Positions 52,641 through 61,727 of a stretch of DNA of 64,000 nt are shown in pieces. The position numbers and the translations under genes were made by a program. The stretch is from Actinomycetota bacterium (GTDB lineage Bacteria; Actinomycetota; Actinomycetes; Actinomycetales; Microbacteriaceae), in assembly GCA_020160915.1 (NCBI GenBank), contig JAIUPK010000003.1:248001-312000 (forward strand). The letters are read 5' to 3'. Under the pieces are notes generated by a model that saw only the letters and a list, made by a program, of their open reading frames with translations, did no database searches and was not told the DNA's origin. Positions within the stretch are counted from its first letter, which is position 1. Each line of letters opens with the position of its first letter.

Positions 52641-53794
52641 GGGTTGTGATCGCCAGCCGGATCTTCGCCCCCGAAGTTTCGGCGGCATCCGGCATTCTTC
52701 GAATTTGGGCGGAGGAGTTTCGTGATCGCGGCTTCGACGTCACGATTCTGACGGCGAAGCCGCCACGCGGCGCGGTGATCGATGATCCGCCGGGCATCGA
52801 TGTGCGCCGCGCACCGGTGAAGCGCGACAAGCAGCAGTACGTGCGCGGGTACCTCAGCTACATGAGCTTCGACATCCCGCTGGCATTTCGCATGCTGTTC
52901 TCGCGACGAGCCGATCTCTACATCGTCGAACCACCACCGACAACCGTGGCCGTGGTTCGCGTCATTGCGGCAATTCGTCGCACCCCCTACGTCGTTCGCG
53001 CGGCCGATTACTGGACCGAAGCGGCCGAACTGGTGACGAGTTCGCCCCTGATCCTGGGCACGCTCCGGCGGCTCGAGGCGTGGGGTCTGGGCGGCGCGAA
53101 GATTCTGTTCGCCGCCCACCAACCGCTCATCGACCGCTTCCGCACGCTGGGGATCACCACTCGTGCGGTGCCCATCGGATTCGGCGCCGATACCAAGGAC
53201 TTCCGGTACGAGGGCCAGGCGCCCCCCAAGCATCCGGTGTTCGTCTACGCAGGAACCCACTCGGAGTGGCACGGCGCCGGCATCTTCGTCGAGGCGATGC
53301 CCCAGGTGCTCGAGCAGTACCCCGGCGCACGACTGCTCTACTACGGCAACGGTGAGGAACGAGACGGCATGCGCGACCGCGCGCGCGAGCTGGGCCTCGA
53401 CGATTCGGTCGAATTCCACGGCCCTATTTCACCTGCGACCCTCTCGCCGATCCTGTCATCGGCCACGTCGACGGTGGCCAGCCTCACCCCCGTTCCCGCG
53501 AACGAGTACGCGCTCGCGACCAAGGTGTACTCCTCCCTTGCCGCCGGATGCCCCGTGATCTTCGCTGGCGTCGGCCCCACCATGGAGTTCCTCAACGACG
53601 CGGGCCACCCTCGCGCGGGTGTTGCAGTGCCGTACGACGTGACGGCGACCGCATCCGCCATGCTCGCCGCGGCGGCTGCCCCGCTGGCCCCGGATGCCCG
53701 TGCCGAACTCGCCGATTGGTCGGCCCGGGAGTACTCGCTGCGCGCGATAGCCCAGCAGGTCGTCGAGGAGAGCCTCGGCTTGATCGGCCGGTAG
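52637..53794 (+). CDS. GT4-like glycosyltransferase
   Basis: A 385-residue GT-B enzyme of the GT4 type. It begins VVIASRIFAPEVSAASG, with GTGGGG-like glycine context missing but EVSAASG present. The donor half has VFVYAGTHSEWHGAGIFVEAM and ALATKVYSSLAAGCPVIFA, matching the family pattern. Its end contains TAG of TAGAAT, the -10 of the dehydrogenase gene. It belongs to the operon started by the leader ORF. Sugar specificity cannot be read. Confidence 0.85.
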   Translation: MRVVIASRIFAPEVSAASGILRIWAEEFRDRGFDVTILTAKPPRGAVIDDPPGIDVRRAPVKRDKQQYVRGYLSYMSFDIPLAFRMLFSRRADLYIVEPPPTTVAVVRVIAAIRRTPYVVRAADYWTEAAELVTSSPLILGTLRRLEAWGLGGAKILFAAHQPLIDRFRTLGITTRAVPIGFGADTKDFRYEGQAPPKHPVFVYAGTHSEWHGAGIFVEAMPQVLEQYPGARLLYYGNGEERDGMRDRARELGLDDSVEFHGPISPATLSPILSSATSTVASLTPVPANEYALATKVYSSLAAGCPVIFAGVGPTMEFLNDAGHPRAGVAVPYDVTATASAMLAAAAAPLAPDARAELADWSAREYSLRAIAQQVVEESLGLIGR

Positions 53795-53797
53795 AAT
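53792..53797 (+). promoter_or_regulatory. -10 for the nucleotide-sugar dehydrogenase gene
   Basis: TAGAAT overlaps the stop codon of the preceding glycosyltransferase. GGAG near 53817-53820 is the SD for GTG 53829. Confidence 0.5.
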
Positions 53798-53828
53798 TGA
53801 CCCATCCACCCCAATCTGGAGAAACTCC

Positions 53829-55127
53829 GTGAAGATCGCCGTCATCGCCCTTGGAAAGATCGGGCTCCCGCTCGCCGTGCAGTTCGCCAGCAAGGGGCAC
53901 GACGTGATCGGCGTCGATGTGTCCCAGCGCACAGTTGACCTCATCAACGAGGGCATCGAGCCGTTCCCGGGCGAGGCACACCTGCAGGAGATGCTCTCCG
54001 AGCTCGTTCCGGCGGGCAAGCTGCGCGCCACCACGCAGTACTCCGAGGCGGTGCCCGGTGCTGACGCCGTAGTGCTCGTGGTTCCGCTGTTCGTCGACGA
54101 GGAGACCGCCGAGCCCGACTTCGGGTGGATGGATGGCGCGACCCGCTCCCTCGGCGAGGTCCTCACCCCGGGCACCCTCGTCTCGTACGAGACGACGCTG
54201 CCGGTCGGCACCACTCGCACGCGCTGGAAGCCCATGCTCGAAGAGGCATCGGGGCTCACCGAGGGCGTGGACTTCGATCTCGTCTTCTCCCCCGAACGTG
54301 TTCTCACCGGCCGCGTCTTCGCGGATCTGCGCAAGTACCCGAAGCTCGTCGGCGGGCTGTCGGAGCGGGGAGCCGCGAAGGCTGTCGACTTCTACCGCGC
54401 AGTGCTCGACTTCGATGAGCGACCCGACCTAGTTCGCCCGAACGGCGTGTGGGACTTGGGCAGCGCCGAAGCCGCCGAGCTCGCGAAGCTCGCCGAGACG
54501 ACCTACCGCGACGTCAACATCGGACTCGCCAACCAGTTCGCCCGCTACGCGGCGACCGCGGGCATCGACGTCTACCAGGTGATCGAAGCGTCCAACTCCC
54601 AGCCGTACTCCCACATCCACCAGCCGGGCATCGCCGTGGGCGGTCACTGCATTCCTGTGTACCCGCGGCTCTACCTGTGGACCGACCCCGAGGCGACGGT
54701 CGTCTCCGCTGCCCGAGCCGCCAATGCCGGGATGCCCGACTACACGATCGGGCTGCTTGAGGGTGCCCACGGCGACCTCACCGGCGCGAAGGTTGCCGTG
54801 CTGGGCGCCGCCTACCGCGGGGGCGTGAAGGAGACCGCGTTCTCGGGCGTCTTCGGCGCTGTCGAGGCGCTCAAGCAGCGGGGCGCGACGCCCGTCGTTC
54901 AGGACCCGCTCTACTCCGACGAGGAGCTGACCTCCCTCGGGTTCACGCCGTATCACCTCGGCGAGCAGGTCGATGCCGTCGTGATCCAGGCTGACCACGC
55001 CGAGTACCGCACACTGAAGCCCGCGGACCTGCCCGGCATCACCGCGTTCATCGACGGGCGACGGGTGTCGTCCGCCGAGCAATGGCCCGGCATCGCCTAC
55101 CGCGTCATCGGCAAGGCCATCGCCTGA
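53829..55127 (+). CDS. UDP-N-acetylhexosamine dehydrogenase (WbpA/WecC type)
   Basis: A 432-residue UDP-sugar 6-dehydrogenase. The N-terminal NAD motif is IAVIALGKIGLPLA, with Lys in place of the usual Tyr in GYxGLP. The active-site Cys is in VGGHCIPVYP. The central SSTVLPGT-like motif reads SYETTLPVGTT, and the C-terminal half has a second Rossmann fold. It oxidises UDP-GlcNAc or UDP-ManNAc to the uronate, and so can start the UDP-2,3-diacetamido-glucuronate route (41.5-44.2 kb). GTG 53829 is set by its SD. Confidence 0.9.
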   Translation: MKIAVIALGKIGLPLAVQFASKGHDVIGVDVSQRTVDLINEGIEPFPGEAHLQEMLSELVPAGKLRATTQYSEAVPGADAVVLVVPLFVDEETAEPDFGWMDGATRSLGEVLTPGTLVSYETTLPVGTTRTRWKPMLEEASGLTEGVDFDLVFSPERVLTGRVFADLRKYPKLVGGLSERGAAKAVDFYRAVLDFDERPDLVRPNGVWDLGSAEAAELAKLAETTYRDVNIGLANQFARYAATAGIDVYQVIEASNSQPYSHIHQPGIAVGGHCIPVYPRLYLWTDPEATVVSAARAANAGMPDYTIGLLEGAHGDLTGAKVAVLGAAYRGGVKETAFSGVFGAVEALKQRGATPVVQDPLYSDEELTSLGFTPYHLGEQVDAVVIQADHAEYRTLKPADLPGITAFIDGRRVSSAEQWPGIAYRVIGKAIA

Positions 55128-55142
55128 CGACCATCCACTGAC

Positions 55143-55189
55143 TCGACGGCGAGCCTCACTCGGCGTCGAGGGTGGCTGTCGAGCGTGAG
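55143..55189. terminator. Inverted repeats between convergent genes
   Basis: The 72-nt gap contains CTCGACG (55143-) paired with CGTCGAG, and CCTCAC paired with GTGAGG. The overlapping stems could end transcription of both convergent genes. No U-tract. Confidence 0.4.
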
Positions 55190-55199
55190 GGGCTGCGCG

Positions 55200-56345
55200 T
55201 CAGGCGCCGACCTCGGCGAGGAAACGGGGGCCTTCACCTCGGGTTGAGAAGTCCGATGCGGCGCGGTCTGCTGCCTGCTTCATAGCAGTGATCTGCTCAG
55301 GCGTGAGGGCATTGAGTGCGGCCGCGAGGTCGGCGCCGGTCCAGCCGTCGACGACCAACCCGAAACCGTGCTCCCGCACGAAGCCGACGATCTCGGGGCT
55401 CTCGCCGATGACGACGCCCAGTCGACCCTGGATCGCCTCGAAGAACTTGTTGGGCAGCGCGTAGATGTTGTTGGCGAACCGGGGCGGGAAGAAGATCAGC
55501 TCGAGATCGTACTGGTTGAGGGCGCTCGCCACCTCGGTGACCCCGACGGGCTCGCGGAACGTCGCGCGGCCGGCGGCGATGGCGGGATGCGCGCGCAGCG
55601 GCGCCAGGGAGCGCTCGTCCCCGAGCACCATGAGCACCAGGCTGAACCTCGGCTCGAGGAGCAGTGCCGCGTCGAGCATGATGTCGATGCCCCGCTCGAC
55701 CGCCGCGTAGCCGTGGTGCACGAGCACGATGTTCTCGGGATCCACCGGCGACGGCGTCAGCTCCTGGTAGGGCGCGATGTTGCGGATGACTCCGGGTCGC
55801 GCGATGCCGTACTGGTCCCGGTAGAGATCGGCGATGCCCTCGGCCACCGTGAGGTGCTTGGTGAACACGGGCGACGTGATGAAGGTGAGCAGCCAGTCGT
55901 CGTAGCGTGCGATGAGGAGCTTGTAGACGAGGCTCGTGCCGTTGCCCGAGTACACCTCGTGGAGGTCGAGGACGACCGGTCCCTTGGCGAGGGCCGGGAC
56001 CGCCTTCACGACCCAGGGTAGGAGGTGATGGTCATTGACGATGATGAGGTCGTAGGTGTTGCCCGCGAGCTCCGCGGTAGGCATGTACTTCTCGACGACA
56101 CCGCGGAACCGCGCACGCGGGGGGAGGAACGCGTTGACGATCAGCTTCAGCCGGCTCGAGGGGTGCCCGATGCGGAATCCCCGGCCCGTGGCATCCGGGT
56201 GCTCCGGACCCTGGCTGAGGATGTCGACGCGGTAACCCGCGGACTCCAGCCAGCGGATCTGGTTCGACACCCGGGCATCGCTGCCGACGGGCGAGTAGCA
56301 CATGACGAGGGCCCTCTTGGAGGGTTTGCTGGGCTGGCCTGACAC
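55200..56345 (-). CDS. GT-B-type glycosyltransferase (paralogue)
   Basis: A 381-residue glycosyltransferase, paralogue of the product at 51483-52640. Both share TPSPVDP, LVHHGYAAVERG/LVHSGTADAERN, LNQYDLE/LNQYDLG, LPNKFFE/LPNKFFD and a KQAADRAA ending. The N-terminus (ALVMCYSPVGSDARVSNQIRWL) matches the Rossmann start. I use GTG 56345 because TAGGAT ends 6 nt before it; GTG 56348 is the next choice. It is convergent with the dehydrogenase gene and divergent from the amidotransferase gene. Its own neighbours suggest the same glycan. Confidence 0.82.
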   Translation of the reverse strand: MSGQPSKPSKRALVMCYSPVGSDARVSNQIRWLESAGYRVDILSQGPEHPDATGRGFRIGHPSSRLKLIVNAFLPPRARFRGVVEKYMPTAELAGNTYDLIIVNDHHLLPWVVKAVPALAKGPVVLDLHEVYSGNGTSLVYKLLIARYDDWLLTFITSPVFTKHLTVAEGIADLYRDQYGIARPGVIRNIAPYQELTPSPVDPENIVLVHHGYAAVERGIDIMLDAALLLEPRFSLVLMVLGDERSLAPLRAHPAIAAGRATFREPVGVTEVASALNQYDLELIFFPPRFANNIYALPNKFFEAIQGRLGVVIGESPEIVGFVREHGFGLVVDGWTGADLAAALNALTPEQITAMKQAADRAASDFSTRGEGPRFLAEVGA

Positions 56346-56351
56346 CACGCC

Positions 56352-56357
56352 ATCCTA
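56352..56357 (-). promoter_or_regulatory. Leaderless -10 for the glycosyltransferase gene
   Basis: TAGGAT on the minus strand, 6 nt before GTG 56345; no SD. Confidence 0.45.
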
Positions 56358-56502
56358 TCGGCTCCGTCTCGCGGCTCCGGTCGGATGCACCCCCGGTGCG
56401 CCCGCCCCTCCCCGATCGACGTGGCATGATAGATCGTTGTGCGTGCCCGCTGACGTGTCGCGCGGCGAGCCCCCAACGACCCTACGAATCGGAGAACTAC
56501 AC

Positions 56503-58338
56503 GTGTGCGGAATCTTTGGCTTCATCGGCCCGGATGACCTCGACACCGCGTCAGCCAAGACTCTGGTGAAGCACGCACAGCAGCGAGGCCGTGACTCGAG
56601 CGGAATGGTCATCCGCGAGGCGGATGCCTACCACGCCTACCGCGCCGATTACCCGATCGGCTGGCTGCTCAAGCGCATCCCGCCGCTGGGCAACCTGTTC
56701 TTCGGCCACAGCCGGCTTGTCACCAACGGCACCGGCGACAACCAGCCCGTCTCCCGCGAGCAGGTCATCGTGCTGCACAACGGCATCGTGGTCAATCACG
56801 AGGCGATCTGGCCGATCCTCGGCAAGACCCCGACCCTGGAGATCGACACCGAGGTCATCCCCGCGATCATCGCCTCGCATCTCGCCGAGGGCGGTTCCGT
56901 CGAGACGGCGGCCGCGCGGGTGCTCAGCCTCACCGAGGGCGTGGTCGCCTGCGCCGCACTGATCCCGCGACTGGGCAAGCTCCTGCTGTTCTCGAACAAC
57001 GGCAGCCTCTACGTCGGTGACAAGAGCGGGGGGCTCGTGTTCTCCTCCGAGCGCTACCCGCTGCTGCAGATCGACGCGGAGAACATCCGCCAGGTGCGGG
57101 GCGGCGAGGGTGTCGTCGTGGATGTCCCGCCGCAGGAGGAGCAGATCGAGATCACCGAGTGGGCCAACCGCTCCGTCGACCTCGTGCCAGGGCTGGGCTA
57201 CTCGACGGAGGAGGAGCGGCTGCTGGTCTACCCGAAGCCCGACTTCCGTCGGTGCACCCGGTGCGTGCTGCCGGAGACCATGCCCTTCATCGCGTTCGAT
57301 GAGAACGGCGTCTGCAACTACTGCCACAACTACAAGCCGAGGAACCACCCGCGCCCCAAGGAGGAGCTGTTCGAGCTCATCGAGCCCTTCCGGCGGGCGA
57401 GCGGTGACGAGGTCCTGGTCCCGTTCTCCGGCGGGCGTGACAGCTCGTACGGACTGCACCTCATCATCCACGAGCTCAAGCTGCGCCCCGTCACGTACAC
57501 CTACGACTGGGGCATGGTCACCGACCTGGGCCGCAGGAACGTGAGCCGCATGTCCTCCAAGCTCGGCGTGGAGAACATCATCGTTGCCGCCGACATCACG
57601 AAGAAGCGCGACTACATCCGACGCAACCTCAACGCGTGGATCAAGTCCCCGCACCTGGGCATGCTCAGCGTGCTCACCGCGGGCGACAAGCACTTCTTCC
57701 GTCACATCGAGACCCTCAAGCGCCAGACCGGCGTGACGCTGAACCTCTGGGGCATCAACCCGCTCGAGGTCACGCACTTCAAGGCGGGATTCCTCGGCGT
57801 GCCGCCGGACTTCGCCGAGGAGCGGGTCTACAGCCATGGGGCGATGAAGCAGTTGCGCTACCAGTCGCTGCGCCTGAAGGCCATGCTCCAGAGCCCGGGC
57901 TACTTCAACCGGTCCGTTCCCGACACCCTGCTGGGCGAGTACTACCGCAGCTTCACGACCAAGAGCGACTACTTCCACATCTTCGACTACTGGCGCTGGG
58001 ACGAGAAGCTCATCGAGGACACGCTCGACGCCGAGTACGACTGGGAGCGCGCACCCGACACGCAGACCACGTGGCGGATCGGCGACGGCACCGCGGCGTT
58101 CTACAACTACGCCTACTACACGATCGCCGGTTTCACGGAGCACGATACGTTCCGCAGCAACCAGGTGCGCGAGGGTGACATCACCCGCGAGGAGGCCCTG
58201 CGCCTCGTCGAGGAGGAGAACACCCCGCGCTACCCCAACCTCAAGTGGTATCTGGATGTGGTGGGCGTGGACTTCACCGCCGCGATCACGGCGATCAACA
58301 AGGCGCCGCGGCTCTACAAGGAACTGGACCGGGACTGA
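56503..58338 (+). CDS. Class II glutaminase fused to a WbpG/PseA-like sugar amidotransferase
   Basis: A 611-residue fusion. Residues 1-~215 form an Ntn-type class II glutamine amidotransferase domain. Cys2 (after GTG 56503, removed by processing) is the nucleophile in CGIFGFIG; QQRGRDSSG, GHSRLVTNGTGDNQPV and VLHNGIVVNHE complete the glutaminase pocket. A zinc motif follows (C251, C254, C271, C274). Then an ATP-PPase domain with PP-loop VPFSGGRDSS (about 306-315) continues to the C-terminus, as in N-acetyl-sugar amidotransferases WbpG and PseA. It should amidate a uronic acid or related sugar with ammonia from glutamine. SD GGAGA lies 7 nt upstream. Confidence 0.9.
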   Translation: MCGIFGFIGPDDLDTASAKTLVKHAQQRGRDSSGMVIREADAYHAYRADYPIGWLLKRIPPLGNLFFGHSRLVTNGTGDNQPVSREQVIVLHNGIVVNHEAIWPILGKTPTLEIDTEVIPAIIASHLAEGGSVETAAARVLSLTEGVVACAALIPRLGKLLLFSNNGSLYVGDKSGGLVFSSERYPLLQIDAENIRQVRGGEGVVVDVPPQEEQIEITEWANRSVDLVPGLGYSTEEERLLVYPKPDFRRCTRCVLPETMPFIAFDENGVCNYCHNYKPRNHPRPKEELFELIEPFRRASGDEVLVPFSGGRDSSYGLHLIIHELKLRPVTYTYDWGMVTDLGRRNVSRMSSKLGVENIIVAADITKKRDYIRRNLNAWIKSPHLGMLSVLTAGDKHFFRHIETLKRQTGVTLNLWGINPLEVTHFKAGFLGVPPDFAEERVYSHGAMKQLRYQSLRLKAMLQSPGYFNRSVPDTLLGEYYRSFTTKSDYFHIFDYWRWDEKLIEDTLDAEYDWERAPDTQTTWRIGDGTAAFYNYAYYTIAGFTEHDTFRSNQVREGDITREEALRLVEEENTPRYPNLKWYLDVVGVDFTAAITAINKAPRLYKELDRD

Positions 58339-58357
58339 AGGAACTAGACCGGGACTG
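58318..58357. repeat. 20-bp tandem duplication at a gene end
   Basis: The 20 bp at 58318-58337 recur at 58338-58357 with one change (G to A at 58346). The first copy ends the amidotransferase gene. The second contains the CTA that is the stop codon (TAG) of the opposite-strand DUF2142 gene. Confidence 0.85.
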
Positions 58358-59867
58358 ACGACGCGCTGACGCTGCGACGCAACTGAGGCCACAGCACCAC
58401 GAGCAGCGCCGCGTAAGCGAGAGCACCGATCACCCACACGGCAGTCGGCCCCACGGGGAGGTTCGGCCACCACCATTCGGCGCCCGCGTCGAGGCTCACG
58501 CCCTGCTGGTCGGCACCCGTGACATAGCGCCGGATGTTGACCTGAAGTGACACCAGGTTGGCCAGCGTGAGAGCGCCCAGTACCGCGAACGTCTGAATCC
58601 GGGTGAACCGCATCTCACGTCCCGGAGGCATGGTCGCGAGGAGCAGCGAGAGCAACAGGATCAACGGCAGCAGGTAGCGCGGCTGCAACGCCTCGCCGAC
58701 CTTCATTCCGCCGACGGTGAGCACATACACGGGCAGCACCACGAGCACGAGCAGCACCCCGGCCACGCTGATGGCCTTGCGCCAATCGAGCCGACCCAGC
58801 CCCGCGAACGCAACGACGATGAACGCCGCCGCAGCCGCCCACGGGACGATCGCGGGCAGACCGGTGTCGAACCAGCCGAGGGCCCAGGTTCCCCACACCC
58901 CGGTCCAGAGGAACGGGAGCATGAGCAGGTTGTACGCGGCCAGCGCGAATCCCGACATGGGAGCACCGGGCGACACTGTGCCGTCACCGCTGCCGGCCCC
59001 GGGGCTCACGGCGGTACCGCCACTGAATCCGATCGCGCCGACGCCCGACTGCCCGGCGTTGACGAAGAACAGGACAGCGATGACGATTCCCGCCAGCGGA
59101 AGCGCCGCGCGAAGCGCCCACTCCCGGGTGCGAGCCGAGGCGATGATGGATGCCGTGACGCTGGCTCCCACCACGTAGACGCCGGCGTCCCCTCGTGCGC
59201 CCGCGGCCATGACCACTCCGACCAGGTAGAGGGCGCCGAGAGCCCACCGACGGCGCCCCTCGGTCTCGAACCAGCCGAGCACGGCAAGGAATGCCGTGCC
59301 GACGCCCGTGATGGCCCATCCGCTCGGATTGTTCGAAGGGATGAGGAAGATGCCGAGCGGGATCATGGCGACCAACCATCCCCACAGCAGAGTGCGGCGC
59401 CGGGTGAAGGGCGGGAGCACGAACAGGGCGGTCGTGAGGGCCACGAACAGGGCTGCGTTGACGAGACGCATCGTCAGCGCGCTGACCTGGATGTCCGACC
59501 CCGCGAAGAGATGCATCGTCGCGTAGTAGACGGGCGGGTACTCACCCGCGAAGTTGCCGCGGTCGGTCTCGTAGCGACCTTCGGCGTCCAGCGCCGCGGT
59601 CTGGCATTCGGCGCTGACGTCCTTCTTGCCTGCGTAGCAGATGATGTCGCGGAAGCCGGCATCCATGCTGCGGGTGCCGGGCTCGGAGCCAGGCTGGCAC
59701 TCGGGGCTGCCGCCGACCGCGCACCATGTGCTGATGAGGTGGTAGTCGTCGTCCGGGCCGGCGCCGACCGGCGAGGCGAAGGCCCAGGCGGAGAGCGCGA
59801 GGAAGGCTACAACGGGCGCGAGATGAATCCAGCGCAGCCGTCGAATCAGGCTGCGTACACCGTTCAC
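58344..59867 (-). CDS. DUF2142 membrane protein (copy 1)
   Basis: A 507-residue DUF2142 protein with about 11 TM helices and an external loop after TM1 containing SPVGAGPDDDYHLISTWCA, the family signature. Four cysteines are in the loop. DUF2142 proteins are suspected GT-C-like membrane glycosyltransferases acting in polysaccharide or teichoic-acid assembly. GTG 59867 overlaps the copy 2 stop as GTGA. The stop codon lies in the duplicated 20-bp unit. Confidence 0.85.
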   Translation of the reverse strand: MNGVRSLIRRLRWIHLAPVVAFLALSAWAFASPVGAGPDDDYHLISTWCAVGGSPECQPGSEPGTRSMDAGFRDIICYAGKKDVSAECQTAALDAEGRYETDRGNFAGEYPPVYYATMHLFAGSDIQVSALTMRLVNAALFVALTTALFVLPPFTRRRTLLWGWLVAMIPLGIFLIPSNNPSGWAITGVGTAFLAVLGWFETEGRRRWALGALYLVGVVMAAGARGDAGVYVVGASVTASIIASARTREWALRAALPLAGIVIAVLFFVNAGQSGVGAIGFSGGTAVSPGAGSGDGTVSPGAPMSGFALAAYNLLMLPFLWTGVWGTWALGWFDTGLPAIVPWAAAAAFIVVAFAGLGRLDWRKAISVAGVLLVLVVLPVYVLTVGGMKVGEALQPRYLLPLILLLSLLLATMPPGREMRFTRIQTFAVLGALTLANLVSLQVNIRRYVTGADQQGVSLDAGAEWWWPNLPVGPTAVWVIGALAYAALLVVLWPQLRRSVSASSVPV

Positions 59868-61390
59868 TGGAGTGCCTCGGGGGCGGTCGCCGGCCCGCGA
59901 TTCCAGCGAAGCCAAGTCACACCGAGCACGACGACTGTCGCAGCGAAGACCACGGATCCGAACACCCAGAGGGCGGTGGGGCTGAGTGGGAAATCGGACC
60001 ACCACCACTCGGCGCCCGACTCAAGGCGCAGCCCCTGCACGTCGAATCCGGTGACGTAGCGGCGAAGGTTCATGTACAGAGCGATCAGGTTCGCACCCGC
60101 GAGCAGGATGATCGCCGGGATCACGTGCCAGCGCCCGGGCCGCAACTGCCGCTGCGACTGGGTGAGCAGCAGGAGCCCTGCGAGCACCACGACGAGGGGC
60201 AGCAGATAGCGGGGCTGCACGTTCTCGCTGACCACGCTGCCACCGCGCGTCAGGATGTAGATCGGCAGCACGTAGAGCGTGGCGACGAGAGCGACCGTCA
60301 TGATCGCCTTGCGCGTGTGCATGAACCGGAGCCCGAGGGACGAAAGACCGAGGAAGACCGCGAGGGTCGCGAACTCTATCGTGGAGAAGCCGGGCCAGAC
60401 CTCCATGCGCCACCCGAGCCCCCACGAGCCGAACACGCCGGTCCACAACTGAGGAATCGAGACGATGTTGAAGGCCAGCGCCGTCGCCTGATCCCGGGTC
60501 GCCGCGTCAGGCACTCCCCCGTTGAGCCCGCCCACGGCAACTCCCGCGTAGCCCGAGGTGAAGAAGAAGATCACAGCCATGAGCACCAGACCCGCGGGCA
60601 GCAGCAGCTTCAGGAAGTACGTTCGCGTGCGCTCGAAGCCGAGGAACGAGGCGATCGCGAGCCCGATGATCGAGTAGATCGCGGCATCCGTTCGGGCACC
60701 GGCCGCCATCAGAACTGAGAGGGCTGTCAGCGCGCCGAGCGCCCAGGACCGCGGGCCGGTCGTCCTGAACCATCCCAGGGCGGCAAGCCAGGCGCCGCCG
60801 ACCCCGATGACCGCCCACGCGCCTGGGTTGTTCGACGCGATGAGGTAGCCGCTGAGAGGCACCATCGTGATCATCCAGCCCGCGATCAGGGGCACCCGCA
60901 GCACGACGGGAAGCAGTATCGCGAGCGCCGTCGTGAGGGCGACGAAGATGAGCACATTCACCAGTCGCATGACCAGCGCCGAGGCCTGGATGTCGTGGGT
61001 TGCGAACACATTCATGGCCGCGTAGTAGAGCGGTGGATACGCCCCGATCCAGTTGCCGTGATCTGCCGCGACGGTGGGCGTCGGTACGTTGGGCCACTCC
61101 TGGCAGCCCGCGCTCTTGGTGTCGTCGGCTACGTAGCACGGAGCAGTGGTGATGCCGGGAAGCACGAGGCGCCATCCGTCACCGTGCACCGGGTCGGGGG
61201 CACACAGGTCGGTGCGCGACTCGTTCGCGCACCAGATGCTGGCGAGGTGGTAGTCGTCATCCGGCGATGCGCCGATCGGCGAGGCGAAGGCCCAGGCCGA
61301 GAGCGCGAGCACCATGAGGACCGGCGCGAGGTAGATCCACCGGAACCGGCGGGTGAACCGCCTGATCCCAGTCAGGGCGGGCTCAGTCAT
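59864..61390 (-). CDS. DUF2142 membrane protein (copy 2)
   Basis: A 508-residue DUF2142 protein, paralogous to the next gene (FRWIYLAPVLMVLALSAWAFASPIGASPDDDYH shared in outline, split here). About 11 TM helices and a cysteine-bearing first loop are seen. ATG 61390 overlaps the DUF2304 gene by 8 nt, and its stop overlaps the copy 1 start. It is one of four co-translated genes of a GT2-DUF2304-DUF2142-DUF2142 set. Confidence 0.85.
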   Translation of the reverse strand: MTEPALTGIRRFTRRFRWIYLAPVLMVLALSAWAFASPIGASPDDDYHLASIWCANESRTDLCAPDPVHGDGWRLVLPGITTAPCYVADDTKSAGCQEWPNVPTPTVAADHGNWIGAYPPLYYAAMNVFATHDIQASALVMRLVNVLIFVALTTALAILLPVVLRVPLIAGWMITMVPLSGYLIASNNPGAWAVIGVGGAWLAALGWFRTTGPRSWALGALTALSVLMAAGARTDAAIYSIIGLAIASFLGFERTRTYFLKLLLPAGLVLMAVIFFFTSGYAGVAVGGLNGGVPDAATRDQATALAFNIVSIPQLWTGVFGSWGLGWRMEVWPGFSTIEFATLAVFLGLSSLGLRFMHTRKAIMTVALVATLYVLPIYILTRGGSVVSENVQPRYLLPLVVVLAGLLLLTQSQRQLRPGRWHVIPAIILLAGANLIALYMNLRRYVTGFDVQGLRLESGAEWWWSDFPLSPTALWVFGSVVFAATVVVLGVTWLRWNRGPATAPEALQ

Positions 61391-61727
61391 CCGAATCCTT
61401 GGACGACTTCTCGATGTCGAGAGCGAGTCGCTGAACGACCTTGCGGAGCTCATCGCGCGTGCGCGCGAGCTCGAGACTGATCTGCATGAGCAGCAGGAGT
61501 ATGACGAAGAACGCCCCCACGAACAGCAGGTTGATCGGCTGCTCGATGCCGAAGAAGTCGCTGATCGTGTCGAGCAGCGCCGGCCACGCGGAGAGCACGA
61601 TGCCGGCAACGGAGGCGACGAGCCACAGCACCGCGTACTTCTCAGGCAGCACGTAGGAACGCAGCAGAAGGATCACGGCGACGAGGAGTACCACGGCCAT
61701 GATGATCGCGAGCACCTGGGGCGTCAT
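61383..61727 (-). CDS. DUF2304 membrane protein
   Basis: A 114-residue protein with three TM helices (about 4-22, 33-52 and 66-87) and a charged helical C-terminus (ELARTRDELRKVVQRLAL) that may form a coiled coil. DUF2304 proteins typically follow a GT2 enzyme of the polyprenyl-phosphate type and probably help it at the membrane. The start overlaps the GT2 stop as ATGA. Confidence 0.9.
   Translation of the reverse strand: MTPQVLAIIMAVVLLVAVILLLRSYVLPEKYAVLWLVASVAGIVLSAWPALLDTISDFFGIEQPINLLFVGAFFVILLLLMQISLELARTRDELRKVVQRLALDIEKSSKDSDD

Noticed and set aside
53829-55127. UDP-glucose dehydrogenase (Ugd) for UDP-GlcA
   Set aside because: The neighbours and the WecC/WbpA-like overall sequence favour an N-acetylhexosamine substrate, although this is not proven.
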